Shown here: positions 1 to 14,300 of the stretch, one piece after another
Position numbering within the stretch: the stretch's first letter is position 1
Layout: each line of letters opens with the position of its first letter
Assembly: GCA_026168455.1 (NCBI GenBank)
Contig: CM047426.1
Location: 78,209,986 to 78,273,985 of the forward strand
Origin: Theocolax elegans
Taxonomy: Eukaryota; Arthropoda; Insecta; Hymenoptera; Cerocephalidae
DNA: 64,000 nt
Reading direction: 5' to 3'
The notes under the pieces: generated by a model
The model's database searches: none
Seen by the model: the letters and a program-made list of their open reading frames with translations, nothing else
What the model was told of the DNA's origin: nothing
Made by a program: the position numbers and the translations under genes

Positions 1-2519
1 TACTCGACACCGCACCAGTGGTTTCTCACCAGACGTTACGCAGCCAAGCGCGCATCAAAGTCATTCGGTTTTTTTAAACCCGCGAATGCTCGAATTACGA
101 ACGCGCGTACACCCTTGGCTCGTTAACGGGAAAAATTATTGTATACACCGTCGGCGGTCTCCATTCTAGACGCTGAGTTTCACAACCTAACTCGTGAATT
201 TTTATGTCGCGAGTCTTTTGAGCGTGTTAAATGATGCGTTGGGCTTCTTGGGTGTCCACTTTGGCTTCCCAATTATCGACCTACGCGTACACCTCTATGT
301 GTACTCTATTCAAATAATTTTTCTTTCAAGTAATTTTGCACTTTTCTGTTGTATTTATACAAACATTCAGTTTTAATTACAAATGTCATAACGTACATCT
401 CAAATTCAATTAAAATTTTTAACAGAATCTGTTAAGAAATAATTTTATGACTTATTTACGATCTAACATTACACAAAAAGTTAAATATTCGTTCATTCGG
501 TAATATCAACGTACCTGGATTACCATTTCTTAGTTTACCTCGGACGTTCGTACAGAGTAACACGCAAAGTACAAATAATTAAACTAACATTCTACACGCA
601 TTCCAATTAAATTAATTGTGCGACGCATATTCCGATGTATTAATAGTTTATCAACATATAATTTACTTTACTCTTCACCTCTTTTGAGCATAATGTTGTA
701 TTATGATATCACTCGTTTACTATACGACACTGATTAAATGCATAATATATGTTTCTAATATGCATATACCGACTTACAAATGTTAAACTACATAGATAAA
801 GTATGATTTATGGATACGCGAACCGAGAAAAAATGATTATTTGCATCAAAATTCTGTGACTTAATTATTAACATACATCGTGTCGCGTTCTCACAAGAAC
901 ACTATTTTCTCGTATACGAAAATTATACAGTGAGTTAATCGTTTAAACGTACAGATTTAACTTAAGTAATTCCTTTTCTCGGTGTGTAATTAACTATAAA
1001 TAAATTTAATTATTCTTTTTTATAATCACACACGAGTACTTTGTAATTAGTATTTATTACGAAAGAATCATGCGAGCAAGCAACAACATAAGTTAAAGAA
1101 AAATGTATTTATTTTCGTTGTGAATTTTTAATTAAATCGCTTCGAAGTAAATAAGCTTACCAGCCTATACAACGAAATGCTTGAATAAACATTATCTGAT
1201 ACACATGCATCAATCGAACGAACACAATGACACAGTGCCTACTAGTATGTAATAAACTCTAAAACCCGGAACCAATTAGATCGGGACAAAATAATTCATC
1301 ACGCGAATTCATCCGATATTAATTGCAACCACAATTAAATCCATCGGGCAACAAACTCAAGGACATCGGCGTAACTATACACATGCACAATAATGAGTAT
1401 AATACCGCGAGCGAAACGAGGGTAAATCAAAGTCCCGAACAATACGAACTGAAAATAGAATTTTCCCGAAGGCGTACACTTGAAAATGGAAGATCGAAAC
1501 CGAGCCGCGCGATATCGGCCGCGAGGCGGAATCGTTGAAAGGAAAATGGAAAAAGGTCGCAGGAATAAGGTCGGGGGAGGAACATTGTCAACGAACAACC
1601 AACTGCTCCGGTTTTCTTTTTTCTTTTTTATTGTAAAAAAATTAGTTCAAGGAGTTGTTACAATATGGTTATCCTGTTTAAAAAATCTATGTATTTTCGT
1701 TTTTTACAGCATCGGTGGTTAAAGTTATTTACACTTTGTATTCAATGATATTGATCGATGTGTACTTAATTGATTTTTTTATACATACGTGAAATAATTT
1801 TGCAAATTTTATCAAAAACTGTAAAAATAAATTTAAAAATTCGCGTAATATGATGTCAGTCGTATGAATATTATTATTCTGATCGTTTGTTCAAGTATAT
1901 TAAACCGCAATGCAGTATTATAATTTCCTCGTGTCTAAGTGATTGTTATTATTGAATTACAGTGAATTCTATGCATTGAAATACATTTTCAACAAATTTT
2001 AAGCTCCTTTGTCTACCGTAATTATGTCTACAGAATAATAGCATTTATATTATAATAGGAAGGATAAAAAATAAAATTATTTAACGCAGATAATTATTTT
2101 AGCGAATAAGAATTTAGTATAATTGAATAAATAAGATAAAGATGAATAAACACTCCTAATATTAGATAAATTAATACCGTCCCGTCTAGACGATCATCTG
2201 ATTTACCAAAATAATCTAACAGTACTTGATATATACGCATTACTGATTTAACGTGAAATCCAGCAACACTTTAAACGAGTGATTCCCTCTCATTCGAGCA
2301 CTCGATCCATTTAACTTGGGTATTAAACCCGTACGTCTAATCGAGCTGTCATAACTCTAATTACCATCAAACCTCGGATATCACTGGTAAATACATGTAT
2401 AACACAATTATACGAAAATCAAATAAAATCCGCGTGATTCGACCAATTGGAAAATTGAAATTTCCTAGTTTCTAAGGAGGTGTCCGACCCTCATTAACGA
2501 ATTAACCATTCAAAAGAGC

Positions 2520-2820
2520 CCAGACGGATTTCCAATACACGCAGCCTCCCTGCGTGATTCTCGCAAATGCACATGCAGCCTCGGTTATTGATCGCGCGTC
2601 CCGTAAAACAGGCGCGCGCGACGTTCTCTCGAGTTGCATTACACGCGTACCTCTATATATATATAAGTGTACGTGAACGCTCCTTCTCTCTCTCTCTTTC
2701 TCTCTCTCGCGAATATGTCACCTGCAAATGCCGATTTACCGCGCGCAGTCCGAGTCAAGCGTTCGAGGCCGCCTTTCGTATTTTCCCGCGCATCGCGAGT
2801 CTGATATGGTCACTTTAGCC
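2520..2820. promoter_or_regulatory. GC island with TATA-like and CT (GAGA) tract
   Basis: A sharply GC-richer block contains several GCGCGC stretches, a TATATATATATAAG run near 2655-2668 and a CT tract at 2684-2708 that could bind GAGA factor. This could be a promoter for an unseen transcript or a distal enhancer of the downstream otopetrin gene. The assignment rests on base composition and motifs only. Confidence 0.3.
2684..2708. repeat. CT microsatellite
   Basis: A dinucleotide CT run broken by a single TTT, lying inside the GC island. It is GAGAG on the opposite strand. Confidence 0.85.
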
Positions 2821-2930
2821 GGGCAATATAATTACATTAGTGTTGTATAAAAAGGATTTTTCGTTGGTTTTTTGTTGTTTCTTTTTCATGTTTTGTGTTT
2901 GTTGTTTATCAGTGTTTGAAGGTTATCGAT

Positions 2931-2953
2931 TGTGATGTGATGTGATGTGATGT
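2931..2953. repeat. TGTGA pentanucleotide tandem repeat
   Basis: The unit TGTGA is repeated four and a half times without mismatch. Confidence 0.9.
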
Positions 2954-4799
2954 AAACCTATGATTTTATCAATTTTTCCAGGCAGTGCGACATTAATAAT
3001 AAATATTCTTCATTCATAAAAGAATTAAATACGCTTAAATAAAGCTAGTGAAATTATTATTCATTTAGACTTTTATTCGCTTCGCAATATCTTTGCAAAA
3101 AAATTATAAATAAAATTTCGTATGAAATAAACAAATAATTTATTTATACCTGCAAATACATTATAATTACTTTGCGGTCGGTAATTGTGTTAATTTGGAG
3201 AGGCTACAAATAAATTTTATTTACATAAATAAATGAAACAATCTCGCATTATATGTATAGTTTTTCCATCAACTATACGTTCAAAATTATTGCTTAAAAG
3301 ATCAAATAAAAATAATCATTCATTCGTTAATTTCGCATAAACAATCTAAAAATTTATTTATATTATATAAAAAAATTAAAAGTTTATATACGTATCAGTT
3401 GGAAAATGTATATACTTTGTTTTGACCTTATAGATTGAAAATCAGGATACTAAATTGCATTTCCTGCCGTGAATTTAGGACGAATTGCAAATGAACTCTC
3501 TCTTTACTATCTCGTATACATCTTGAGCTTTCTACGAACCCTCAAAAAATCCTTACAGATACCTTGTTCGAATAAATACATCTAAACATTATGATTTTAA
3601 AATAATAAATTTACACTTAATATTTTTTATTATTAAACAAATATTGAAACAATTTAATATTTAAACAATTTTGTATTATTAAACAAATGTTAACCTACAC
3701 GATTTCAACATGATAAAATAATTTTGACTACAGCAATTATAATTTTATAAAAGTCATTATGTTGTCATTAGTGATATATTTTATAATTTTGTCATCCAAT
3801 TATTCGTAAATAGAACATAACGAGAAGTATGTAGATTTTACAGTAATCTACGAAATTCATAGAAATCATTTAGCTGCAGTAGTGAAGGATAGAAAAAGAG
3901 ACAACTTCCACAGTAGTCATAAATTTACAATCTGTGAAATGAGCAGTTATAATGAGTCAAAGTTAATTACTTACGAGTAGTTGTCCACTTGAGTAGTAAT
4001 TATTTCAGCAAACAAACACGCGACTAGGCAATCCTTTAAAGATTTTCTTTACAGTACCTTTGTACACAAATATATTGAATAAACATCGAGCACAGTAACT
4101 TGATCTATTTTTCCTAACTATTGATCATACTGCTATAAGATAAAATTGTATTCAAATATAATTAGATTTTTCCAATAATTAAATTTTAGATTTATTATTC
4201 ACGAAAACTTAAATAGTCGTTTTAATTTAATAGTAATTTGTGAGGTATATATACCTTTCGATAAATTCATATATCTTTCAATAAATACAAAAAATTCAAA
4301 TGCGGTCAAGTTAGTAATGTAATAGATCTGCTTTGATGAAATACATACTATTTACATAATTGCGAAGCTATAAATATATATATAATTATCTGCCGATATG
4401 AAAATATCAGTATTATTTATTTATGTAACAAAATATAAATATTTTATAATATTTGAAAAGATAAAATTATTTACAAAAAGTAATACTAATTACGACTGAT
4501 TGATACTGTTTATTCGATTTGCACAATATTTCTTCAAACAAATGTTATATACATTTATTAATTAATTTATTAATCATTTAATAATCATGTTAAATTATAT
4601 AACATATAAAGTTGGATATGCATTACTCACTACTTATAAATAAAAAATATCTTAATAAATTTCTCATCAACAAATAAGTACCTCGACAAATTTTAAACCG
4701 ATTCTATCCTTGTTAACGACAGTTAAAACCTTTCGGTATCAAAAGTCCTTTATTCACCGAAGAAAAGTTTAAAAAGCCCATTTGTTCTGTTCGGTCCAG

Positions 4800-5060
4800 A
4801 CTGAAAAAAGAAGTTAGGAAATAGCTCTGGCTAGAGAGAGAGAGAGAAAGAGAGAGAAAGTCGAGTATCCAAAGAGAAGGACGGAGAGTACCGAAGAGCC
4901 GGAAAGTAGGCACTTCGAGATATCGACCAGCGGAGAGAGCGCGGAACGAGAGAAAAAAAAAGCGCTGACTCCGGCTCCTTTTATAGAATCACGCCGCTGG
5001 CGGGATCGCTGTGACATTATGCATTCGAAAGTTCCTGACCCCGTGTGTAGATGCGCTAAT
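4800..5060. promoter_or_regulatory. GAGA-rich GC island
   Basis: The block contains a long GA tract (4833-4859), further GAGAG motifs to about 4955 and GC-rich sequence up to 5030. Clustered GAGAG is the binding motif of GAGA factor in insects, so this is a candidate cis-regulatory module. No exon is evident. Confidence 0.3.
4833..4859. repeat. GA microsatellite
   Basis: A near-continuous AG dinucleotide run with one AAAG interruption, inside the 4.8-5.1 kb island. Confidence 0.85.
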
Positions 5061-6529
5061 TGGCCAAAGTCGGGATTACGTTGGGAGTTGTGTTTTTTTT
5101 CGTTTTTTTTTTACTTGGCCGTGCTTGGGATCGGGTTGAACTTTGTGATGGAAAAATGAGCTTTCAGGAACTTGGGAGTTTCTTTGAGTTAATTTTCGTT
5201 TAGCAAAGTAGGTCAAATGTATAGTAGACTCGATGCCGTTGATGTTATAGTTAATATTTCTGAGTAAAAGAATTTTTTTTATAGAAACGGGTAATTTTGT
5301 CAAGGGATACGTTAATATAAACGCGAGCATACTAATTACATTCTGAATATTATGTCGTTTAATCTTCTATTTATGATAAACTGTACCTTCACACTGTTAA
5401 TATAAGCTGGCGAAGATATTTAATTAAAATACTAATTATTAAAAACTTTAAATATTTTTTAACATTTTCCTTAATTTCGTTTCATTTTTAAATGTGTTGC
5501 ATAAGAGAAGTGACTATTAGCATTGAAATATAATGGGTATAATATTTAAGATGAACATCACGTTTCGCAGTTAAATATCGTAAAAACCTTTGGAACTCCT
5601 GTTCTTCATATTTACGATGCAAGACTTGAGTAATTTATAATTAGTTTTAAAAATTAATTCTCAATTTTGCAAAATATCATTTAAACATTTTAACATTGTT
5701 ACAAGCAAAATATAAATGTATATAATATTGGTATATCTTTACTCTACAATAAGAAAAGCTGTAGCTATAATATCAATAATTTGTATAACGTCAAGTTTTA
5801 CCAATAGTTACTTTTACTATTCATGCCATATTTCGCCACTTGATATAAGAAGAAGGAAAATATTCTTATTCTTGGCACAAATACCCAACTCGGAAAAATC
5901 TCCTCCATAAATTAGCCATAATTTAAGTTATACAGAAAATATGGCAAAGTGCCACTAGCTCTACCATGTATTACGACGTGTATACTTTTCAAAACCATTT
6001 TTATACGAATACTTCTCTGTAATCGTTGAACCGCGTAAGCAACTACAACGAACCCTCTTAAAGGATATCCTCTGCCAATATAAGTAAAAATAAATCACTT
6101 TCATGCTCGTATAAATCATGAAAAAGTTATGCTGTTCAAATGATCTCGTGTAAACATTAATTATAATATTCTATTTCATTTATGCAGTACAAATTAAGAA
6201 ATTAAGAAAAAAAAATTTTAACATAAATATTGTCCTGTGAATTTAAATTTATGATTATCAAGTTTTATAACTTTTTTTACATACGTGTACTTAATTTGAA
6301 TTCGGTTGAATGCACACTATCCGTATTAAAATATGCATTAAATCATAAATTTACGAAATAATATACGAAATAAGTAAATATCTGTATTGAAATTAAACGA
6401 GTTACATTTCTTTGCTCTCCGCATCTTGTGATAATCAAATTTAATTACCATAAAAATAATAGTAAAAATTCCGTCTTACACGAGAACCCAATCAACTGTC
6501 AATCATAATTACAAATAATCCATGGGTTC

Positions 6530-6960
6530 TTCGAAAATCTCTCGTAGGAATCTTATAGGAAAAAAATTGCTGGCTCGGAATGTACCAACCGTTCGTGCTA
6601 GAGCACAATAAAGTCTAGCCCCAACCGCGAGCCCTGAAAGTGCCGCGAGAACAAAGGGTGGTTAAGCCCTTGTTGACAAAGATGCAGCCCACGACGACGA
6701 GGTTGTGCATCGCACCAGACGCGCGCGCAGCGCAACCTCCGACGCTCAAGTGAGCCTTCGCGATAAACGAACTACCCCCTCCCCATACTCTATCTCTCTT
6801 TCTCTCTCTCTCTCTCTCTCTTTTTTTTTAGCTGCGCCACACCCATACTCGTGTATGTCTATTCGAGATGCGGGGAGCAATGATGTTGATGATGATTTTT
6901 TTTAGAGGCTTCGTTCGTCGTTTTCAGGGAGGATTTCAGTTTGCGGTTTGTTAAGAGGTG
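6530..6960. promoter_or_regulatory. GC island with CT tract
   Basis: The third island upstream of the otopetrin gene that combines CpG-rich sequence (for example the GCGCGCGC run near 6720) with a long CT tract (6791-6829). It also holds an imperfect inverted pair around ACAAAGGG at 6651 and CCCTTGTT at 6667. It may be a distal promoter or an enhancer. No protein-coding exon is supported. Confidence 0.3.
6791..6829. repeat. CT microsatellite followed by T run
   Basis: CT dinucleotides with one TTT break run into nine or more T residues. Confidence 0.85.
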
Positions 6961-8099
6961 ACGGTATACGCGAGGGTTATGTGTATTATGGTTCTTGTTA
7001 ATCTTACGTAGGGAAGTACTAAAGTTTCTTCAGCTAAAGGGATAAGGCTTTTCTTCTTTTGTGTATTATAATGGATTTCAACATAATGCAGCATTTTCGA
7101 TGGTTAAAACACTATGTTAAAATAAATTTATGTAGCATTATTTACATACTTTACACCTAAAAATGATCAAAAAATTTTTTCAACGAAAAAACTAAATTTA
7201 TTCAAATATACGAAAATTTCTATTATTGAAACTTTGTACTTAAAATATTACAAATACTCGATAAATTAATTTTCTCTATTAGAGATATTTTCAAGTAGTA
7301 AATGTAAACAAACGACACAAAAAATATTAGTAAATATTTTTGAATATAAGGTAATGAATAAGTAGTAACAGGTACAAATGGGTCAGACAAAAATAGAAAT
7401 TCAACGTATTAATAATTTTATAAATTTTACTAAATTTAAGATATATTATTTATTATTAACTATATATTAAAGGTGCTTAAATTAAGCCTAAAAATGTAAA
7501 TGCTTTAATTAAAGGTCAATAAAACACACCAAACCCACAACTTAATTGTCATTTAAATTAATAAACTTTTTTAATTAATAAATTAATAAATTAATCAACT
7601 ATATATTACTCAAATATATAAATATATTTTTATCATTGCTAACAATATAGATGTAAGTGCACATTCTCAATTTCTTATATTAAATTTATCTTTTTTCATT
7701 ATAATATTATCGGAAAATTTATAGTTAAATTGAATTGTGATACTTTTCATCGTTTATGTTCGATCACTATACTTCAAAAGCGATGCACCATTGAGATTAA
7801 TCTAAGGTTACTGACATCACAGTCAAATAAATCAACGCAAATAGTCTATTGATTCTATTTTTAATAAATACTTATGTTTAAATATTAATACATGGACATG
7901 TATGAATTTGTCTGTACATGTGTGGGTGGGTGGTTGTATATACGTATTTGTAACTAATGAATCAAAAGATAAAATAATATAAAATGTTATTTTGAGATTT
8001 ACAAAATAACAACAAACTTTCGATACCAAAAACATAAAGAACCAACGAAATCCACTAAAGAACTCCCCACCGTTCAAACTAAAGCATTAATTCTGAAAA

Positions 8100-8333
8100 C
8101 AGAACAGAAAAACCGGCGAGGTTAGGCGCATGCCTATACACAACCGGATATATTCAAACCATACGAATGTAACAACGCGCGTCTCACGAAAATAGCCGTC
8201 GTTGCCGACTAGACGCTAGATCGAGTTGGACGCGCGCGCAATGAGGGAAAAACGCTCGTGTTAACGTTCAAGACAAGTGTCGGAGTTTTCGGCTTCGAAC
8301 GTGCAAAAAAAGTTGAAGAAAAAAACCCACACA
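8100..8333 (+). promoter_or_regulatory. Otopetrin promoter / 5' UTR region
   Basis: A CpG-bearing block (GCGCATGCC at about 8127, GCGCGCGC at about 8230) lies directly upstream of the inferred start codon. Two short upstream reading frames are visible, one beginning at the ATG in GCGCATGCC and one at the ATG in GCAATGAGG. They could dampen translation if transcribed. The transcription start was not located. Confidence 0.4.
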
Positions 8334-11300
8334 ATGGCAAATACGGAGGTTGAAATCACGCCTTTCGTGGATAGCGAAAGCAGAGCGCTGACTGGCCCTA
8401 GACGACGTAGCAGTAGAGTAAAAGTTGCAAGAAAAAAACGGTAAGAACGGATATGGAAAATGCGGACAACGATCGTTTCCGCTTACACGACTGGTACATC
8501 GAGTGTTCCGATAAGAAAGTAACTGATTTGGTTAGAAATTACCTTGTTCACTGATATACGAGCAACTGTCAGTCTTGATCGTTTGTGAGCAAGATAAAGT
8601 ATTGTTGGATAGATAAACAAATAAGCTAAATTGTGTAAAAATAAAAAAATTTATATTTATTAAAATAAAGGTGCGGCGTTAACTGACAGTGTTTATTAGA
8701 TGCTACTGTCAACTTTCCGGAGATACTTTTGGGAGATACGTTATTCTAAGCGAGTGGTGCTTTATTTACTCGACCAGGGGGCAAAAGTGGCAAGTGACAG
8801 TTTCAGAGTATGAAAAGTTTTCATTTTAAAAATATTAGACGCGTCAGCGTTTTCTAAAACAAAACTAAATCTACTCTCTAAACCTTTCGCGCATATGCGA
8901 ACAATACACGTTGAATTATACATTAAACCGAGTGATAATGTATCAAATGTTTATAAGTTTAGTTAAAAAAACCAACGAACTTATCCCGTTCTACTTAGAA
9001 AACTCTTTCAAAGAATCAAACAAGTATACACTTAACCAATATAATTTGAGTTACAATTACCTAAAAAAACTTATCCGACAGTTACTTAACTCTTACTTGG
9101 AAATACGAGACAACACTACTGGGTTTAATTACAAAAATTAAAGACCTCATAACTGTCTAGTTTACCCTAGTTTTGTAATTTAATCTATTAATATTAAAAG
9201 ACACGTTAAACTTGAAGTAGATTTAGACATTTAGGTGAGATTTTCTTTCTAATTAAAAATTAAAAATGAAACTTTTCAAATTTTTTCTATTTTACTTTCT
9301 ACGACATTGGTGTAGTCAGTAATTCTTTTCACGTTATATATTGGAATTCAGGTCAAAGTTTGACGTATTTATCGATATCTTAGTGTATTTACTCGCCATT
9401 GAGCATAAAACAAAATTATGTTTTACTCATATCTTGATTTCCAATAGTCGATAAGCACATTAATAAAAAACAATTATGTGAAATGAAAGTAGAATTTTGG
9501 AAAATAATTAAAACTTCAAAAATATCAGAATTTTCTTTCTACACAGGTTTGATCCATTTCTCATTAACATTTGTAACATTCTGATAATGTCCATACCCAC
9601 AAGTAGGAAACATGAAGTATTAGCAGCACGAACTATTGTTAGATAATAATAAAAATTAAAATATATTAATGTTCAAATAAAATGTAATATATCTAAAATG
9701 TTGTAATAAATTAAAACTGTAGAAATTTGCATTATCGTATAAGTAGGTGAAGGAAGCTTCGTAAAAATGCGGGAAATTCGATGAGCGCGCACTAAACGGT
9801 CGAAAACTCGTTTATCGTTGCAGAACGTCCCTGTTCATAATAATGAGTTTCATCTACGCGAAGCTGCTGGTAGTGGTATGCATCGCGTACGTGATTAGCG
9901 AAGTAGTGACGCACCGACTACCCCTTTACTACTACGAGGGCTTTTTCACCTACCTTTACGGCGTGAGCATCCTCTTCCTGCTCTACGTATTCTGCTTCCT
10001 CTTGCAAGAGAGCGCATGTTGCTCTAGAGGAGCGGATACACCACCGCCGCCTCCAAAGCCACCGAAACCGCCCAAGGATAAGAAGGACAAGAAGGACAAG
10101 AAGGACAAGAAAGATAAAAAGGAAAAAGATGCTAAGAATAAGAAGGAATTTCAGGTACATTCATTTACGAGTTTATTTTCATTTCGGATTCACTCACCGT
10201 GATCTCTCTTTACTCGGAAGCAATTTATTCTTTAATTTTAAAAGTTTTTTTTATCAATCCCGTGTATTTAATCGGTGCAATAAAAATAATTTTGTATAAA
10301 TTAATGACCATATATGCATTTTTAGCATTTACAAAAACACAGTCTTACGTACAATGTTTACCTTGCATAATTTAACTTTTAATGAAAAGGTAACTAATCC
10401 TACCGTGGTAGGAAAGTAACTGGGGATTGAATTTTATTTATGTTTATGATAACGTATAGTATAAAGTCAAAGTTTGTTCATTTTATTATTGTGGAGTACA
10501 TTTTTCCAATATGTAATTAATAAATAGAAACTATATTAAATTAGAGAATAATACAATCAATGACATTAGGCACATATTACACAATCTTTCATCAATTTGT
10601 ACGAAACAAATAAAATTATTATTATCCTAGACGTATGGACTTTGTCTATTTTTCATATGGCCGTAAATCTATAAGAGATTGTAAAATAATGATTTAACGT
10701 AATATTTTGTGTATCAATCGTCAATATTATTGTGCATTTTTAAAACTCGCTGTAAGAATACAATTTGTTTGTATTGACAAGGAAGAATGTAAAATCTATT
10801 TTGAGATACATAGTACCGTAACGGTAAGCTACTCGCATTAGGAAATAGAAAGAGCTTCTTGCATTTGACCGCACGGCAAACGTAGTAAATCATATTTTCA
10901 CAACAAACCCGTCGAAAGCGCTTCATCATTTAAAAATAATCGATTTGTACTTTCCAGGAAGACGGATCTAGAATAACGGAATTGTAAATAAAGACGCGCA
11001 TGGGTAATGACGCAACGAAGCTTATGGGGGAGTCGCGCGAAATTCCGGAGAGAGGAAACGAGAATTCTCGAAATAGAATCGTCAAGCTTTCCCTCCTGCT
11101 TACCGTATTGTAGACTACCAGACCTTATGAAATCTCGTAGTTTTTTTTTTCTTCACTTTGAATTTCGCGAAGCGAAACTAGAACGGCTCAACCATAAATC
11201 TTTACGAGCTTTGTGGACAGAGTCTACGAGTACTATGAAAATTCATGTTTCTTTTTTCGAATTACACTCGATGATAGATTCTAATATTAGATTTAAAGAG

Positions 11301-14300
11301 ACATTCTAATCCGTTTACGCTTAGCATTGTATTCCGTGCATGGGGTTTCACACTTTGTCACGAAGGTCAATTACCTTACTGCCGATAAATGATTACGAAA
11401 CATTAATTGCCGTCTTAAATTCATTATTTGCATAAAATTTTTAGTTTATATTAATATAACGTTCTACAACAAAAATAAAAATAATTTTTTTAAAGATGAA
11501 AGTATTAATTTTTTAAATGAACACAATTTTAACTTAGTTGATTAAATGATCAAAATTTTAATAACTAACGAACCGATAGCGTCCTAATTCTATTTACATA
11601 GAGTAAATTATGAAAAACGACACGTAAAAGCCTTGACATAGAAACTCTGTGAAACAATCGAACAAAGATTTTCAGCACACGATAATATTGACGTTGTTAA
11701 CACGTATACATAAAGGACGATGAACGAAAATTTGCGCATATTTAGTTCAAAGTAAGTATATAAACATTTATTTCAGGATGCTTCAGACGTTGAAGCTGGT
11801 GTTGCCACCCGCGCACTTCGAAAACGCAAGACCACCCAGAACGACTCGAGCCATGGAAGCTTCTTCCTTCGGACCGGCGCTATCGGTACGTGTTTATACT
11901 TTTCTATAAGCTTCGGCACCCAACGATCCCATACGATGCATCCAATGCTAATGTTTAGATGGACCTACGTTTTTACTCCATTACCTAAGTTATTTCGAGA
12001 ACTTAAGCTACGTTTCGTTGCAATTGTGAACATTTCCGTGTAGTGCACGATCGCGTTTAGAAACTTGCGTTCATTGGCTTGGGAATTAAACAAAATGGAA
12101 ATTAACCAGACGATAATCTTTACTTTGATCTTCATATTCATCTATATAGCTAAAAGAGTCTTAAAGCGAAAATCTCAAGATTTTGTTTGAACATTTAAAA
12201 CATGCTTGTTTTATTTTTTTACGAATAAATTATATTTTTTTATCGTACAACATTTATTTACGTTGCTTTTAAAGTTCATCGTGTGAGATTACTCTGACAT
12301 TTACAAATTTACAAACGTTCATATATTCAGATTATAAGTATACTTATCCTTTGCCGTTTGTTTACTAATAAACTATTTATGAAAATATATAAAATATAGC
12401 AGATCTCACAAGTAAATGAAAATAATTTTACTGAATTATAATTACTTAAAATCAAATTCAATAAGTACATCTCGAGATCAATTTAAAATTTACAACTAAT
12501 TTCCTGTTAAAGTTTTATGAAGTGAGAGACACATTGTAGTCTACTTATACTTTATCACATTAATTAGCATTGTGTAAATTCTCTTTACGTATTTTAATTA
12601 ACAGTATATATTTATCTTCACTTATTATTGGTTTAAACATTCGTTATTATGTAGATTACTTTGAAACAACCGAAAGTATTTAAATTGAATAGCATTACGT
12701 AAGTGCTACTGTTTAATTAAAATGACACTGACTTTTAATTGTATTTAAGCTTTCGGTCTCGGTACGATGGTCTACAATGGACTGGAATTCGGGGTCTTCT
12801 TTGAAGTACCGCCAACGTCACCTTGCTATCAGATTCTCCAAGGCGTTAACCCCGTTCTTCAGATGATCTTTACTTTCATGCAAATGTACTTTATCTTCAT
12901 GAATTCTAGGGTAAGTGCACTTGGCTACAAAATGCTTTCAATGCTTTTTTTCACCTCATTTTCAGTTCACCCTAAACGAATACTGATAAATTTTTATACA
13001 ATCTTGAATACGCGTTGTCTATACTAAGCAACTGGATTGATTACATTCAAATGTCTTATATATGATACTTAAAATCTATTCGGTAGACGCATTAACTCTT
13101 CACTCAATAAATTCCTGAACTATTGTTTTTCTCTTATTTAATAGTTCTTCGCTAACTTTAATAAGCTAACGAAAAATAATAAGATGCTCACATCTTCTGT
13201 TTACTTAAATTAGCTGAACATTCACCGCTTCAAAGTTGTGGCGCGATTTGGCCTGATGCATGTGGTGGCTACCAATCTTTGCGTATGGATTCGAACCCTA
13301 GTCTTGGAAAGTATCAAAGAGATCGCTCAATACCATCGAAGCCAAGGACGCGCTGAGGCCGGAATCTTAGGTAAGCTAGTGCGATTGACAGTTTGAATAT
13401 TTCATATTCATCTTCGTCTTCCAATCTCAAGGAATCGATTTCAATCCACGGCAAACGGTTGAGCGCTTAAATAAACATAGTTGCCGGGTCGCGAACCTTT
13501 TTATAATTACGATCGATATCTCGTCTAGTGACAGGAGATACTTCAATATTTGGGTTTATATAAGCTCTTTACCTAAAATTAAATTATGATACATAGCGGT
13601 GTTTGAAATATCTAGCGCAAGATTTTTATTTTAATTAGACGTTAAATATTACACAATAGATTCATAAATGCTTAATCTTGTAAGAACCATCCATCATTCC
13701 GTGTAACAGTATTTAAAATTAATCGTCCTTTGAATAATGTACAGTCTATTTATTATTTCAAATGAAATCGGATATAGTAAAATGTGTAATTCACCTAGTT
13801 TGAGAAATGATAAAATAGTTAGAGTTGCTTTTATTTTGGGATTGGTAGCTAAGGGGATAAAACGGAATGGATTTAGATGAATAATTTGGTAGCGAAGAAA
13901 GTAGTCGGAGTTTGTCTAACAGTGGCGAAACTTTTTTCACTTTAGCGAGTATAAAAGAGCATACGCTGCGCAACGCCGATGCCATACTCGGCGAGCGTCC
14001 TCGTGAGCTGGCCAATCTACGCCTAGCTTCGGGAACCCTGTCCCCGTACTCGAACAAGTTTGCCCGTACGGTAGCTACGACCGCGGCGACGTTCAATCGC
14101 ATGGCCCGTACGACCGTGCGACCCGTCGCGCGAGCCGTTACCCTCGGCACGACGACGACGTCCACGAGCACCTCCACGAGCACCGAGTGGCCGATGTCAT
14201 CTATGACCTGGCCGTCCTCCACGACCACTACCACGACCGCGGCAACTATGTCCACGTCCACCTTGGCACCAACAACCACATCCACCGCCGCCACCACCTT

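Larger units (their letters stand above)
1..8100. other. AT-rich non-coding upstream region
   Basis: No exon with good splice signals and protein-like composition was found on either strand in this stretch upstream of the otopetrin gene. Most of it is AT-rich. It is interrupted by GC-richer, CpG-bearing islands at about 1-350, 1300-1600, 2520-2820, 4800-5060 and 6530-6960. Open frames here are short, often overlap on opposite strands, and match no family I recognise. Distal exons of an unseen gene at the left edge cannot be excluded. Confidence 0.6.

Noticed and set aside
1323..1598. Overlapping open frames on both strands in the 1.3-1.6 kb island
   Set aside because: Frames are open in several directions because the block is GC-rich with few stops; there are no splice partners and no recognisable domain.
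9918..10160. An 80-codon - strand frame rich in Leu and Phe
   Set aside because: It is the complement of the Lys-Asp-Lys repeat in otopetrin exon 2, so its hydrophobic look is an artefact.
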